Both the position numbers and the translations under genes were made by a program. Below, piece after piece: positions 35,575 to 48,045 of a stretch of DNA of 60,000 nucleotides (positions are counted from its first letter, which is position 1; each line of letters opens with the position of its first letter). Origin of the DNA: Hydractinia symbiolongicarpus (taxonomy: Eukaryota > Cnidaria > Hydrozoa > Anthoathecata > Hydractiniidae); assembly GCF_029227915.1 (NCBI RefSeq), contig NC_079880.1:23128501-23188500 (forward strand), written 5' to 3'. The notes beneath the pieces were generated by a model, which had not been told where the DNA came from, did no database searches, and saw only the letters and a list, made by a program, of their open reading frames with translations.

Positions 35575-36760
35575 CCAACAGGCGTTTAGGAAAAACGTAG
35601 ACAAATCTTTTTTTATTTTAAATCTCCTTATTAACAATTCCAGAGTCGTGTTTGGTCCCTTTCATGCGTTTCTAAAGTAACTTTAGACTTAGTTTGTAAC
35701 ATGTTTTTGATTCTAAAGTTTTTGTTTCATCGTTTTAATCTTCTTTAACCGTGATTTTGGACTGGTTGATGTCATTCTAATGTTTTCAATTCCTTCCCTT
35801 TATCTTCTATTGTTCTAACAAACATTTATGTCAAGTTTTAGATAGATTTTCTAGCCCATGTCTTCCGGCTTGAAAAAGGTTAATTGCAAAAAAAGTGAAA
35901 TTGTTCACATTGAAGAGTTTAACGAAACGTGCATTGGTGTAAGAAATTCATTACTGTAGTTAAGTATTGCGCGCAAATTTAAAAAACTGATTTCTTACCT
36001 TTTGTTATTATAAACAAGTCCAAAACTCCTATAAACTACACCCTTTTCTGCTTTGCCTGTACCGTCACTAGCAAGTAAAGTTAAAAGAAAAAAATCCTTT
36101 AAACTGATGAATTCCGTAATACTTCTTACGATGCTATCACATGCTTCTCTGCAAGTAAAACGTTTATTTCCCAGACACGCTTGGTTGCTTATCTCTTCCC
36201 CGTAACAGTTTGTCGTTAAAATACTTTATCATTATACTGCAACCAATAAATCGCTATGGAGGAGATATGATAAAGGAATGCTTTAGAAAAATGATAATGC
36301 TAAGTCGGTTATATCTCTTTATTGTTGATTACATAAAACTTGTTTACCTCAGAATTGCAAGATTAATCGAGTACTTACTAAGTGCGATGGTTAATCGAGG
36401 CTTTATTTCCAAACCAAATCCTCCTAGAAGCCTTGATGATATCAGCAACTGCATCTGGAACTGCAATACTTTGGATAGCATGCCGGAAAAAAGGCTGCCA
36501 TCATCACTAAGTATTTGTGTGGTAGGTACGCTTTCTCTGATCCTGGCAGGACGAGCAGCCTATGAAAAGACGAAGACAATAAAGGTGATGCATATAACAG
36601 TAGTATAACCTGAGCACACTATGGCTGTGTAGCCCAAATGGGCACAACCAAGATTCCAGTGGTCTCTTCCTTAGAAATCTTTGCTAACACTCTGCCAATC
36701 AAATTAAATGGAGGGGAAGCTTAAAAGTTTAATTTTGACCAACATTGAAATATATACTGC
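35575..36760. other. Intergenic DNA; one unconvincing 132-codon frame
   Basis: The plus-strand frame at 36210-36608 has no recognised domain and mixed composition. I do not call it a gene. No other feature is apparent. Confidence 0.4.
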
Positions 36761-36765
36761 TGATT

Positions 36766-37685
36766 TCATGTTTCAAAAAAATTTATTTTATTCAATAAAA
36801 TGTAAATCTCCTTGGCAATTATCTGATGGTTATCCGGTGGAAACCTTTTAGGGTAGTAATTCGATACAGGGTCATTCATGAAATCGATCTTAATACCATC
36901 TAAAACCATACTCAAGATCTGACTATTCTTGGTAAGAGATTGCAATATAGAACAGTAATTCGCACTATTACCAGCTTGGTATGCATTGACCCGTGCAGTC
37001 ATATAACTCAGGCTTACTGTTTTGGAACTTACACTTAATGTTTCTCCCTGCGATTGTATATCGACCTTTAGCGGGATTGCTGTCTTTTGAGAAGATCCGT
37101 GCATTTTTTGAATTATCTGGCCGTAGTTGGGTGTGAGAGCGATACTTTCTAAAATAAAGTTAATAGCTTCTTCCAAGATAGTATGAACTCAGACTCCTTC
37201 TTTTGCACGAATGCCTGTGGTATTTTCTGTATTATATTCATTTATCGAGGTAACCCCTTAAAAGTTGTGAATAATCCTCGGAGACCTTCTTGGTCAGGGC
37301 TTTAAGATTGTGGGTATTCTGGTAAGAATACCCAGCAAGATACCGGAATTTTCTAGCAAGGTTATAAAGATTACCAGCATCCACTTCAATTTTTGATGCA
37401 AAATGGTTGGTGTGAGTTAACAAGTCAGCCATTTGATAAACCTTTACCTTACTTCTTAGTGTTAGGTTTTCTTTAGTTTTTAGATTCGCTTCTGTTAGTC
37501 CCCAGTCCTCCTCACGTTTCTCACGCCTTCGGTCTTCTTGTGGCAGTTTGTTTATAACTCTTATCACAATCAGTCGTTCTTCCTGTGCAAGAGACAAAAA
37601 ATTGGAGCCCTCGGAGAGAACACTTTCTCTACATTGGTTTGGTTGTGGTAAGAGAGGTTTTATTGTTTGAGTTTTTAAGTTGGTA
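36766..37685 (-). other. Two minus-strand open stretches of unknown nature
   Basis: An open stretch runs from about 37685 to 37238. It reads like protein (SLAQEERLIVIRVINKLPQ, RKFRYLAGYSYQNTHNL) and lacks a clear start. Its stop overlaps an ATG in an ATGA arrangement that opens a short second frame. That frame shifts into a 130-residue stretch ending at 36766. I recognise no family. The first stretch is also antisense to DNA just upstream of the BEL gag, which could be its LTR and leader, so a fortuitous frame through an LTR is a real alternative. Confidence 0.3.
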
Positions 37686-37780
37686 GACTACGGTATTGGT
37701 TGATGTTTTTACGTTGTTTTTGAGGTTTGTTTTGACTTGACTTTATTTGTTTACATTTTGTCTTTTGCGCTTAAGGAAAT

Positions 37781-38485
37781 ATGGATACGTTAAGAAAAGC
37801 TGAAAGGTCGAGAGGTACGGTTAAGAGGGGCATTTCTGTTTTGTTTGACAAAGCTAACGCTGAAATCGAAAAAATCAAAGATACTGAAAATGCGGACTAT
37901 TCTAAAATATTATCGTTTAAGAATACATTAAGTGAAAAATTTGAAAAATTGAAAACTTTGGACGAAGCTGTCATGAACTTTTTATTAGACAAGGAAGATT
38001 CAGATTTAGATGCTGAAGAACAACTATCCACAGATTTTAGCATAATGTTTAAAACTGAAATCATAAAGATTGATTCTTTCATCGATAAAACTGTGAAAAC
38101 TGCGTCATCAGAAAGAAGTTTTAGTTCAAGTGCTTCAGCATTAAACGTAAAATTACCTCGTATAGAAATTAAAACATTTGACGGTCAACCCTCAAATTGG
38201 CAAACTTTTATTGATTCTTTTGAATGCGCAATTGACAAAAACGATTCTCTGTCACCCATACAAAAATTAACCTATTTGAAAAATTTGGTGGAAAACGACG
38301 CCGCATCGACACTAAAGGGTATAAAGTTAACAAACAATAATTACGAAGTCGCGTTAAATTTACTAAAAGAAAGATACGGTAACAAACAGCTACAAATTTC
38401 TGCACATATGCTAAAGCTTATTTCTTTGGAAGTAATCAGCGACATTAATGATGTTAAAAAATTAAGAATGGTTTATGATACTTAG
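37781..38485 (+). CDS. BEL/Pao retrotransposon gag fragment
   Basis: This is a 234-codon frame starting at ATG 37781. The N-terminal half is a lysine- and glutamate-rich helical region. The middle carries LPRIEIKTFDGQPSNWQTF, then LTYLKNLVENDAASTLKG and ALNLLKERYGNKQLQISAHM. This is the pattern of the gag (DUF1759-type) of BEL/Pao LTR retrotransposons, which forms the particle shell. The frame ends at a TAG, and none of the downstream protease, RT or integrase is present: DNA after 38490 belongs to another element. It is a 5' remnant. Confidence 0.8.
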   Translation: MDTLRKAERSRGTVKRGISVLFDKANAEIEKIKDTENADYSKILSFKNTLSEKFEKLKTLDEAVMNFLLDKEDSDLDAEEQLSTDFSIMFKTEIIKIDSFIDKTVKTASSERSFSSSASALNVKLPRIEIKTFDGQPSNWQTFIDSFECAIDKNDSLSPIQKLTYLKNLVENDAASTLKGIKLTNNNYEVALNLLKERYGNKQLQISAHMLKLISLEVISDINDVKKLRMVYDT

Positions 38486-38538
38486 GAGTGCGTTGTTGCA
38501 CCGAAATATCGGCGAACCTGCCTGCTTCAGCCTCAGCC

Positions 38539-38760
38539 TCAGCCCAAATGTGCTTGTTGCAAGGGTTGAATCAAAAATTTACAGTTGAATGGAATCTTTG
38601 TGTTTTTCAGACGTTGTTTAAGTTTGTCATTTGGCAGAGACCTATTGAACATTAGCTTTTCCAAAGATGCCAAAGGGGGAGAGATCTCTATCCCACTGTT
38701 TTTCTTCGGGTTACACTCCTGCAACAGATCGGACAAGACTTTCTGATCCTCATTAACAAC
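38539..38760 (-). pseudogene. Probable DIRS/Ngaro-like gag fragment
   Basis: The short minus-strand product includes LLQECNPKKNSGIEISPPLA and SLPNDKLKQRLKNTKIPFNC. This resembles the conserved region found in ORF1 of DIRS/Ngaro-type elements (PP-L---v, then a K-K-L--y-RP-NC pattern). Stops bound it on both sides. It lies downstream, in minus-strand terms, of an RT remnant of the same class, which is the wrong order for a single element, so rearrangement or two copies must be assumed. Confidence 0.5.
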
Positions 38761-39289
38761 CCCATCCTAGGCCCCCACACTAGGCTGCATGCCCATCAGG
38801 ATATAATCCAAATGGTCAGGATATAATCCAAACGGTTACCTATCTAATTCGTACCTTAAACGAAAATACCTTTATTTATTATTATCTTTAATTCTTTATC
38901 ACTTATAGTAGAGTCAGTCTAGAAAGGTCTTGTGCGGAAGGCCAATGCGTTAAAATAAGCAACCCTCGGATTTCGTTCGAAGATTTAATACGGTTTATCA
39001 CTTTGATAAGAAGAAATACAGGGGGGGGGGGACGAAAAAGTTATTTTCGAAACGCCAATCTTTTGAAAAAGCATCTACAGCCTCTGTACCAGGTGCGAAA
39101 TATTTTGAGTTAAAACGGTCAACCTTTTTGTTATCGAAGTTAGCGGACCTGTCATGGTAAATGGTTCCCATTTAGTGTTTAGAAATACTAAAAAATTTGA
39201 GTTATTTCCTAATCATCAGGATCAACCAATTTTAAAAAATAGTCCGCGTTTACATTAAGTTCCCTAGGAACCTACGTTACGTTCAACGA

Positions 39290-40490
39290 AATATTGAAAT
39301 ATTTTATATGACTATAAATCAATAAAACTAGTTTGTGTAAATCAGGTTTGCTACTTCCATTTTTACTTACATACATTGCTGCTTTGTTATCTGTTCTCCA
39401 AGAAATACAAGTGTTTCTAAAATCTAATAGCTTCAAGCTCTCTCCACATAGAGCTCTTTACACTCTCAATTAGGTTGAATCTTTTGTGACAGATATTTTC
39501 GTTAACACAAATCTTTGCTTTTGAATAGTCCACAATTAGTTTTTAACATTAAGCGCGAATTTAGTGTCACTCCAAAACAAAACGTCTTTATGGGATAATT
39601 AAAAATGTTCAATCTACTGTCCCATGATAACTGATCGTTAATTGCATTGTATAGAGAACACATTTTCAATCTGACTATATTTGATAACACCAATTTTGTT
39701 GAAACAATTTTTCCTGTTGAACGATACAACAATATTGCAGTAGTGTAAGGGCTTTTTAATAGGAATTCAGCTGGTTAACATATGGAGGAGATACATTCTG
39801 GATTAATTTGTATAGTATTTTCGACTAAATTTATTGTCACCCCTAACCAAGTCATACATTGTATCGGCTCCCATATTGATCTTAACTACTTTCTTAGTTT
39901 TCTCATATATATATTTAATTCCTGCACCGTCGTCTATATAAACTGATATGTTTATTGAATCTTTGTGACAGACAGAAACAGGTGGCCTTAAGAGCTTAAT
40001 AAATATACCTGGAGCCGAAGAAAGGGCAAAAGGTAAAACAGTAAAAACATAAAATGTTTTTTGTTACTTCTTTTCCAGGAGACCCCAAGTAAATTTGGAG
40101 TTCTGCGAATATATGGACATGATGGTATTCTTTCCTTAAATCAAAATTTGAATAAAAAAGACCCCAGGACGAACAAACTGACTAAACTCGCGCCAATCAT
40201 CGAACTTTACGTGTTCTTTTACCAGACATTCGTTTACGTGGTGTCTAAGATCAAGAATGATACGCTTTTTTCCAGACGAGCTTACTACAAGATTACCTCT
40301 GGTTTTAAAGGCATTGCTGAACCGGCTACGAGAAGTTCGTCAATGGAATTTGATACGAATTTATCATACGTCAAAGCAGACTGGTTATTTTTGAAATATT
40401 TTGATTCCGGCGTTTTTAACAAAGGCAATTTGCATCCTTCTTTCCACATATTTAGATATATATTTATAAGCCCCTAACTGTTTAACATTT
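39290..40490 (-). pseudogene. DIRS/Ngaro-like reverse transcriptase-RNase H remnant
   Basis: Read on the minus strand, blocks appear in order across several frames: SALTYDKFVSNSIDELL, SSGKKRIILDLRHHVNECL, VLPFALSSAPGIFIKLLRP, the active-site block VYIDDGAG (39921-39940), WLGVTINLVENTIQI, and then VKSSMWREL and RTDNKAAMYVSKNGS in the RNase H part. These match DIRS-type polyproteins. At least three stops or shifts interrupt it. The plus-strand frame at 40061-40477 is its shadow and is omitted. No tyrosine recombinase was found. Confidence 0.75.
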
Positions 40491-41278
40491 TAATAAAATT
40501 TTAAAAACGATGTTATAAATAAAACAAAGTTTTACGACTTTTAATATGTGATACTTTTGTTCAACTTATCACCGGAATGTTTTACCTTACATCAAACAAC
40601 TGTTTTAAAGTATGACTAAAACAAGACGTATGATATACGAAAACAACCTCGCGAATAAAGTTTACAAAAAGCAGCCTATCAGATTGTGACTTCTGTTACG
40701 AAGGTTAGACACGACATATTTTGCTATTCAGATGGGCTATAATATTTGTTACACACTATGCAGTTATTTTTTAAAATTGATTTGGGAGATCTTCTTGAAC
40801 GGAAAATTCCTCGAACGTGAAGCCCAGAAGTGAAATGCAGAAAGTTGATGGTCGATAAAAGTTTCTTACTTTCCAGGCATTTGAGAGATCTTCATTCTGC
40901 CTACATTCACTTTTGTAAACTTTGGTGGAGACACTTTTACTTTACCGGTTAGTTATAATGATTTTGAACACTTTTTTATATAACAGCAAAAAACAAAAAC
41001 AAACAAAAAAAATAAAATAAAAAAAAATAATTACCAAGATGAGATTCGAACAGACGACTACTCCCGTTTCGGTGCTCAAAGAGGCAAAAATTTCCATTCT
41101 TTTGAGACACATTTGCGTTTTAATACAAGCTCACGAGCTTGCAATAATCATACCTTATAGGAGGTCATTAGTCAATGGTTTAATGCTGATTTCTTATTGT
41201 TTGATTCGAAGTGCTTTTTTATAGGAAGAATGTTCCACTTACTACAGTCGATTATTTTTATGTTGGATTGGACACGAT

Positions 41279-41760
41279 TTATGTGCGATAATCGAAAGGA
41301 TCACTATTAGAAGGACATTCTATTGCTGCTATATACTTGCTAACTATCGAGCCTACACAATGTATCATATCCCATAAATCATAAAATTCATCGCTTTTTT
41401 TCACTCTAACGCCATACTTAAAGGACATACATAACGTGATAAAACCTTCCAAAGCTTTCACAGGTTTCACTTAGAATAACACATATTGCTGGTTGACTAA
41501 CCCTGAATGAAAAACAAAGTGATTATTGTGAATCCCCAGATGCCAAAAATCTCAGCGTTAAAACCAATCTTTCTGCCGTTGATATGGCCCAACTAAAGAC
41601 AGTATATGTCGTTGTGGAGTCATTGAAATGCATCGAAAGAAATATTCTGCATCATAGACGTAGTTCATTATCAAAACATGAATATTTCCATGATATTTAC
41701 GTTTCTGCACGTCGCCTGGAATATTTTCACAGGAAGCGGCATTTTTTTCTCGTTTTTTCC
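41279..41760 (-). pseudogene. PIF/Harbinger transposase remnant
   Basis: In order on the minus strand: DAEYFFRCISMTPQRHILSL, ISTAERLVLTLRFLASGDS, FRVSQPAICVILSETCE, and EFYDLWDMIHCVGSI with IAAIECPSNSD. These follow the PIF/Harbinger nuclease pattern (ERL--TLRFLATGDS, F-i---tv---v-e-c-a, and -lwn-phciGaiDGkHi--). The catalytic Asp of the GxxDGKHI block is replaced (GSIVSKYI), a stop interrupts the GDS region, and the frame shifts between blocks. What follows toward 41000 is not transposase. At first sight the last 63 codons look like a host exon. The family match argues against that. Confidence 0.7.
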
Positions 41761-41799
41761 GCGTTTATTTTTACCCTAACCCCCCTGACTGCATAAATG

Positions 41800-43640
41800 C
41801 GCTATTTTGATTAAAAAAAACAATGAAATATAATTACGTGTGACGTTTTCGTTACATAAAAATTAAGCCTGCATGGTCTCTGATAAAGTTTCTAGCGCTT
41901 TCTCTTCTTCACAAAAATCTTCACAAAAAATATGGCTGCGGAGCAAATTTTTTATGCGCAAGTTAGTCTCCAGTCCGTTTGTTTGTTTTAATTGTACAAG
42001 GGTGAAAGGCTATGCTTTAAGTTTATCTAATTGGGCATCATTGCGGCAATCCTAATTAAGTTACCAGGGGGTAAGTAAAATTGACAAACTCTGATTTTTT
42101 TTAAAAAAGCAGCAATGAACCCTCACCTTTCTTATTATCTTCTGTGAAAACATAACTTTGTTAATGTACAATTCGTAAGTATTCGTAGTATAAAGCATAA
42201 TAGAAGTATAAAACAAGATTTTTCGATGCCTATATCTCCCACGAGAATGATATCTGGTTAATCTCTCGCACGAAAGTAAAAATATAAACATTAAAATTTC
42301 AACTTAGTAGAAAGAAGAAAGTTCTTGCGATAACGACGCGAAAATACAGCGTTTTTATCTTGGAAATTCTCTATTTACGTTGATTATTTAAAAAAAATTG
42401 CGAAGTGTATCAACTTTGAAGTGCATTTGCCAGGGGTAAGGTTTTTCTATTTTTTTTAATTTTTGTTGCTTCCACTTCGCAAAAGGTAGTATTTTAATAT
42501 TCAACGACTGTCAAACGCATTCTTGGTCGTTAAATATTGTTTTGAGGGGTCAATTTGACAAAAATAGGGTATTTTAGCCCGGTTTAACCATGTTTTGATA
42601 GCGCATTTACCAGGGCAATTTTTTTTTTAGTTTTCATCAGGTTTAGATTTTCTACAGTGCTTACGTGCTATATTTATGGAATCATTGACTGTCAGTAAAA
42701 ACATGTGAAGAAAAAAAATTTTCTTTCGGTATGAATTTCCCCTTTTTGTTTCATGAGCATAAAAGTTGCCAAAGCGCAAATTTTATTTCTCAAAAAGAGC
42801 TCGGCCATTTTTTTTCAACTGATTTGTTTTGTTTTCTTGAAATGCTCCGCAGCTAAAAATTAAATATCGATCTTAACGCGTAAGACTGTTTTAAGGCTTA
42901 AGACAGAAACTGTTGTTCCGAAAACTTTGTAGAACTTTTAATGAATAAACCTCTATAAAAAAAAAACAAGCGCGACTCTTGCACAAGTTGTATAATAATT
43001 CTATAATTAAAATCAAATTTTCTGTATTAGAAAGAGCTAATAACTTAACACAAACTGTTCTTTTAATGTTTCTCTGAGTTAACCTCTTCATGATATATTT
43101 CGCGCCATTTTAGCCATTCATAAAATGCCGATATTCAAAGGGGCTTATTATGTTCGAACTGACATAGAAGAAAATTAACATATTTCAATTTTTGTTTGTT
43201 ATTCTTTTATTGATTGAAAAGAATACAGTTTTGGCATGAAATTTAGCTACATAAAAATACTACGAACAAACCCTTCCCGAATTTTTTTATATATTTTCTT
43301 TCATACGCTATTTATTCGACAGAAAGAATAAATATTTAAAATCCTCGCTAAAAATTGAATAAAGTGCCAAATTTTCAAGATCATGCTGCAAATGAATAAC
43401 TAGTTATTTAACTGCGCTATATTAAATCTTTGTTTGAAAGTGAGGCTCGTAAGAGAACCGTCTGACCGTTACAATAATGCCACAAAACAGGACTTCCTAA
43501 AGCTCAAACGAGTAAAGAATTTACATGCATGCTAATTTAACTGCACTGAAGTGAAAGAAGAAAAAAAATAAAGAAAAAAATTGCTTAAACAATGCATCAA
43601 TTTATTCTAAGGACGAAATCGTCAACACTAAATACATAGA
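41800..43640. other. Intergenic DNA with no supported gene
   Basis: Several T-rich stretches and chance frames under 80 codons occur. I recognise no domain, terminus or array. Confidence 0.5.
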
Positions 43641-43647
43641 TACTTAA

Positions 43648-43811
43648 TTAACCAGCCCTGTTCTTCATAACGCGGTATCTATACTCCACAAATCGTCTTC
43701 CCATCAATGTATCTCTACACGACCGCTCATATTTCGGCTGGCAGTTGGGTAGCATTGCTGAATGAGTTCCTTTGAAAGTCATCCAATCGCTGCATTTCTT
43801 CTTTCCACAAT
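43648..43811 (-). CDS. Ephrin-like gene, 3' exon (cysteine-rich tail)
   Basis: The acceptor CATTCTAG lies before 43811, phase 1. The 54-codon product begins DCGKKKCSDWMTFKG, continues NCQPKYERSC, and ends VMKNRAG before TAA. Cysteines are dense. There is no hydrophobic C-terminus, so neither a transmembrane segment nor a GPI signal is visible, unlike ordinary ephrins. Linkage to the two upstream exons rests on matching phase, strand and secreted, Cys-rich character. Confidence 0.5.
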
Positions 43812-43910
43812 CTAGAATGAATTCCAGTAAACACTAATTAAAAAGTGAGAGACTCTAAAGAACTTTAAATATAAAGATATTACCACTAATCTGTTCAATC
43901 ATTATCATTG

Positions 43911-44010
43911 AATAATATAGATATTATCGTGTCATGAATAAGCGAGTTCATTTTATATTTTAGCCTAGAATAAACTCGCTTGTTTTTGACATGATAATAT
44001 TTATATTATT
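43911..44010. repeat. 100-nt hairpin, pre-miRNA-sized, in an intron of the ephrin-like gene
   Basis: Arms at 43911-43948 and 43973-44010 pair over 38 positions with a few mismatches, and the loop is 24 nt. The stem includes AAGCGAGTT/AACTCGCTT. The size fits a microRNA precursor, but a small MITE would look the same. Confidence 0.55.
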
Positions 44011-45185
44011 TAAACATACTGAAAAAGTAAGATACTAAAGAAGTGTTTTATTTTATTACGTGTTTTATTTTATTAGCAACTTTTGATCTAGCACTTAAGT
44101 CGTGAAAAACAGCTTCAGATAAAAAATTTGCCTAAAAATTACGTAGCAGAAAATAGCCAACCAAGATTGTCTAAAGGTCTACCGAAAATCACCGGTTTTC
44201 ACACCCAACTGTGAAAGTTCATGATAAATTTTTACTTAATTGCCCAGGCTAAATAGATATTCGATTACAAAATGGGGTAAAAGGGTTATTCTAATAATTA
44301 TGATTATTATCTTATGGTTCACAAAAAGAAGTGTCAAAATCAATGTATGTTCGATACGCTGTAGTTATCACACAGTGTACATGTTCTTTTTTGGATATTT
44401 CATGAGCTTTAAGACGAGTGAATATACGGGAATTAGAAAATGCGACAATGTGCGATAGTTTGGTTAATATACGAACCGAGCATAACTGTGGTATTTCATG
44501 TAATTGGTAGATTAGTGCAAGATAATGTGATAAATTTAACTTATTTTTAATATTCGAATTAAAAGAAGGTCTGCTTCAACGTGTTATGTCTTTTAAGTCA
44601 CAGATAGTTTGCATGTGACTTGTGTATTTTTGGCGGTGGAGACAGTGGTTCCCTAATGACTCTTTAATGACTATATTCGAACAAAAGAGTAATTAAAGAG
44701 TGATTAGTTATGTTCATTTCATTTAGGTAGAAAATTTGAAAGAAAATTCCCAACTAGGTAACATTTCTCAAGAAAGCGATAACTTTATTCAACTAATCAG
44801 AAAATAATTTAACCTTCTTGCACTATAGAATTGAAAAAAATATGCACTCGTTTTTCGGTAGAAACGAAAAATATAGCATATATTTCCTCTAGATTAGCCA
44901 ATCACAATGCGAGAAAAACTCAATCATTTTTGTACTGCAATTTCCAGAACGCATCCTAAAAATAGTTTCTTGTTTGCACCCATTATTTTTACCAGAAAAA
45001 GCGATTTTAAGTACATGTGGTCACAAAAAAATACGGATATAAAATAGTTTGTTGCTGTGACGAGACAGGTAAACAGATGAGGTAAAGAAATTTTGATAGC
45101 ACCAAATTTCACAGAAAGTTAGGTTCAACAAGAAGCATATGAATATAAATATAATATATATATAATATATATAAACGGTAGCTAC

Positions 45186-45350
45186 CATGATAAAAACAGC
45201 CTTCACTTTTGCAATAATCACAACGCCCTTTTGATATCTCCTCCTTTGTGCAAATGTAAACCTCCAATCTCATTTTGTTATAATCACCTGCGAATTTACA
45301 GCTTCCTCCAATCTTATTGGTTAAATTAGCCCTGTCGCGGAAACCGGTTC
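45186..45350 (-). CDS. Ephrin-like gene, exon with end of receptor-binding fold
   Basis: This is a 165-bp symmetric phase-1 exon with acceptor TTTTTTTAG and donor GTAGCT. The product contains GTGFRDRANLTNK, IGGSCKF and MRLEVYICTKEE. It continues the upstream exon as ephrin ectodomains do, with a Cys followed by a final strand of the L-V-V type. The remainder, RCDYCKSEGCFYH, is a cysteine-rich extension that I do not know from standard ephrins. Confidence 0.65.
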
Positions 45351-45446
45351 CTAAAAAAAAGGAGAACTATTATTTTAAATGGATATTGACACAATTGCTT
45401 TTTTGATAGTGATTTTGATTGTATTATGTATTGTATTATGTATACA

Positions 45447-45653
45447 ACCCTTACCCTAACCCTAACCCTAACCCTAACCCTAACCCTAACCCTAACCCTA
45501 ACCCTAACCCTAACCCTAACCCTAACCCTAACCCTAACCCTAACCCTAACCCTAACCCTAACCCTAACCCTAACCCTAACCCTAACCCTAACCCTAACCC
45601 TAACCCTAACCCTAACCCTAACTCTAACCCTAACCCTAACCCTAACCCTAACA
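45447..45653. repeat. Interstitial telomere-like (CCCTAA)n tract, about 200 bp
   Basis: There are about 34 nearly uninterrupted CCCTAA units with one CTCTAA variant near 45620. Metazoan telomeres use TTAGGG, so this is an interstitial telomeric sequence. It lies between two exons of the ephrin-like gene and would be transcribed as UUAGGG repeats in its pre-mRNA. All open frames across it are artefacts. Confidence 0.95.
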
Positions 45654-48045
45654 ATGATTATGTATACGCATGTTTTATGTCATTATCCTTGTTCTTTACA
45701 ATATGGTAACGGCCTTAGGCATGTCTCAAAGGACATAGATATAAATCATGCTTTTGCATTTTTGCAGTTCAGTTGGATATTAGTCTTCATACTAGTAAAA
45801 AATGACATTAAAATTTGTTTCTATCATTTTTGTTTACTCTTGGTGTTGACCATGCACATATTCGTTCTTGTTGCTGCACTGCAAAGCTAGGCATAAACTT
45901 TACCACCGTTAAAAACTTTTGTTTGGCAAAGATACGAGTTATGTTAAATAGTGTCAGTTACTTTGGCAGCAACAATGGGTACTGAGTGTGCATTCTACAC
46001 ATATGTATATATGTACACCCTCGTCCCCAGTGTTTTTTGTTGTTTTGATTTGAGAGATGGCGTCGAAAGTTACACGGGTATCGTTGTTCGGATTGTGAAA
46101 TATGATTGACTTTCACATTTGCGCATAACTATGATGTGTTTTTTTCTTTAATCAGCATATTTTTAGGTAACTAATAACAGCTATCTTTATGTATTTTAGC
46201 TTGGCACTTTGCTTACATTTACCGATTAGGTAGCTCAAATTTTTCAACATTTCCAAATTACGATAGGATTAGAGACTTTTTTCCTCAGCATAATGCATAT
46301 TTGTTTAAAATCAGAAGCACAAGAAAAAATCCTACAAATATCCATATTTTTTGGAAACCTATTTGCAAAAATTTATCGAATATTTACTTATATTGATGAA
46401 TTTATTCAAGAAAACTAATATAATAAACTTGAAGATGGCAGAATCCAGCGTCTGTGAGGAATCTGTGAATTTCAATAAAACCTTAACTGTGTTTATGTAA
46501 AGCCAGGTAACGCTGTATGTTAAAAATTGGTCATTTTAACAGAAATCAGTAATATCAGAAAAAAGGAAACTAGTTTTCACCAATCAAATATGGCAAACAT
46601 TTTTATTTATATCCTATCTAACAATTTTAATCATGAGAATTACTCATTATGTTCAACATTGACAAACTGTCAAAAATCGTTTCTCGGTGTCACCAAAAAA
46701 CGACTAAATTTAGAAATTCTTAAAATATTTTTTGAGTCAAATTTATAAAACCAACCTAAAAACATGTTATAACAAGTTTCAAGTCTTTATTTTAATTTTT
46801 TTAGCAAAAAAAATGGTTCCGAACGAAAAGTATTTTTTTATAGCCCACTCCACTGAGCACTTTAACAGCTGGGCCGTCCGAGATTGTCAGAAAGAGAAAA
46901 AATGAGCCTGGGGACGAGGTTGCTATTTTCCATGGAACAGACTAGATAGGAACAGAACGGAACAGAACAGAAATTTTTTTATTTGTAATTTTCATTTCTT
47001 AATTTTGAGCACATTTTTACACAGAAAGGAAACACACTTTCTAAAAAAATGAAAAAACCTGATTGGCTAACTAATTCTTTATGTGATGTCAACATTTTAA
47101 GTATGCATGCTCAGAAATATTTTGTTCCTTTCCATTCCATTTTACGGAAAATTTTCTTGAAGTGGAAAACAGCTTTTAGCTAATATCCCTTAGTACATAT
47201 ACTCATACTTGTGTTCAGATTAAGGAGGTATTTTAAACAAGAATAGAAGTTCCTAGCTTTGCAAAAAATTAGTTCTCGTAAAAATTCCAAAATATTTCGA
47301 AAATTTGTTTTTGCCAAAAATAATATTTACATACCAAAATATCTGAGGCAAGCTTTTATAATATCTGAAGCTGTCTACATAATATAGCTATCTAGAAATA
47401 GTCCGCCCTTCTCTTCACTCACTCGTTTTTTCATAGGATTCAAAACGCCACAAAAATGAAAACTTTCCCCATAAACTAGAGCAAAAAAAAATATTATTTC
47501 GGAGGTACCTAGCTAGCTAGTTAGCTAAACTGTTTTAAAGTAAAGTGTAATTAACTAATAAGACAACACACCCTTTTTTTCAAACTTTAAAAGACGTTTA
47601 TTGAAGTTATCAAGATAATTTTTCTTGTATATTTTAGTCGTGAGACAATACGATGTGTTAATACGTTTCCTGCTTACTGGAACATAAAATTTTTCCGCTA
47701 AAGTTCCGCCATTGTTGGTCGCATAAATTAATGTATGACGCGTTTACATAATCTGGCCATATATTGGCCAAAAGTCACTCAACGACACCAGGGTATTTTT
47801 TGTCGTCTTCTATTATATCAAAAAGACAAAAAACCTGAAGACGAGGGTATAGATATGTACTGCCTACCCGATTTCTATATCATGGCATGTGTTTACCATT
47901 ATCAGTGGACACCTTCCAGACAACGAACATGGATCTCCGACCACACGATCGTGCACCCTCGATCCATGCGATCATACGTCCTCGATCCATGACAACCATT
48001 TACGCTGTTTCTATTGGCAGTTAACGAAAAATAACAATGTCTTAC

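Noticed and set aside
40061-40477. Plus-strand 138-codon frame
   Set aside because: The opposite strand carries recognisable DIRS-type reverse transcriptase blocks, so this is a shadow frame.
41279-41469. Last 63 codons read as a host exon with an acceptor at 41470
   Set aside because: Flanking translated blocks match a PIF/Harbinger transposase, so it is part of that remnant.
45419-45890. Open frames of 67-154 codons across 45419-45890 as proteins
   Set aside because: They are translations of the CCCTAA telomeric tract (PNPNPN, LTLTLT, GLGLGL) and have no independent support.
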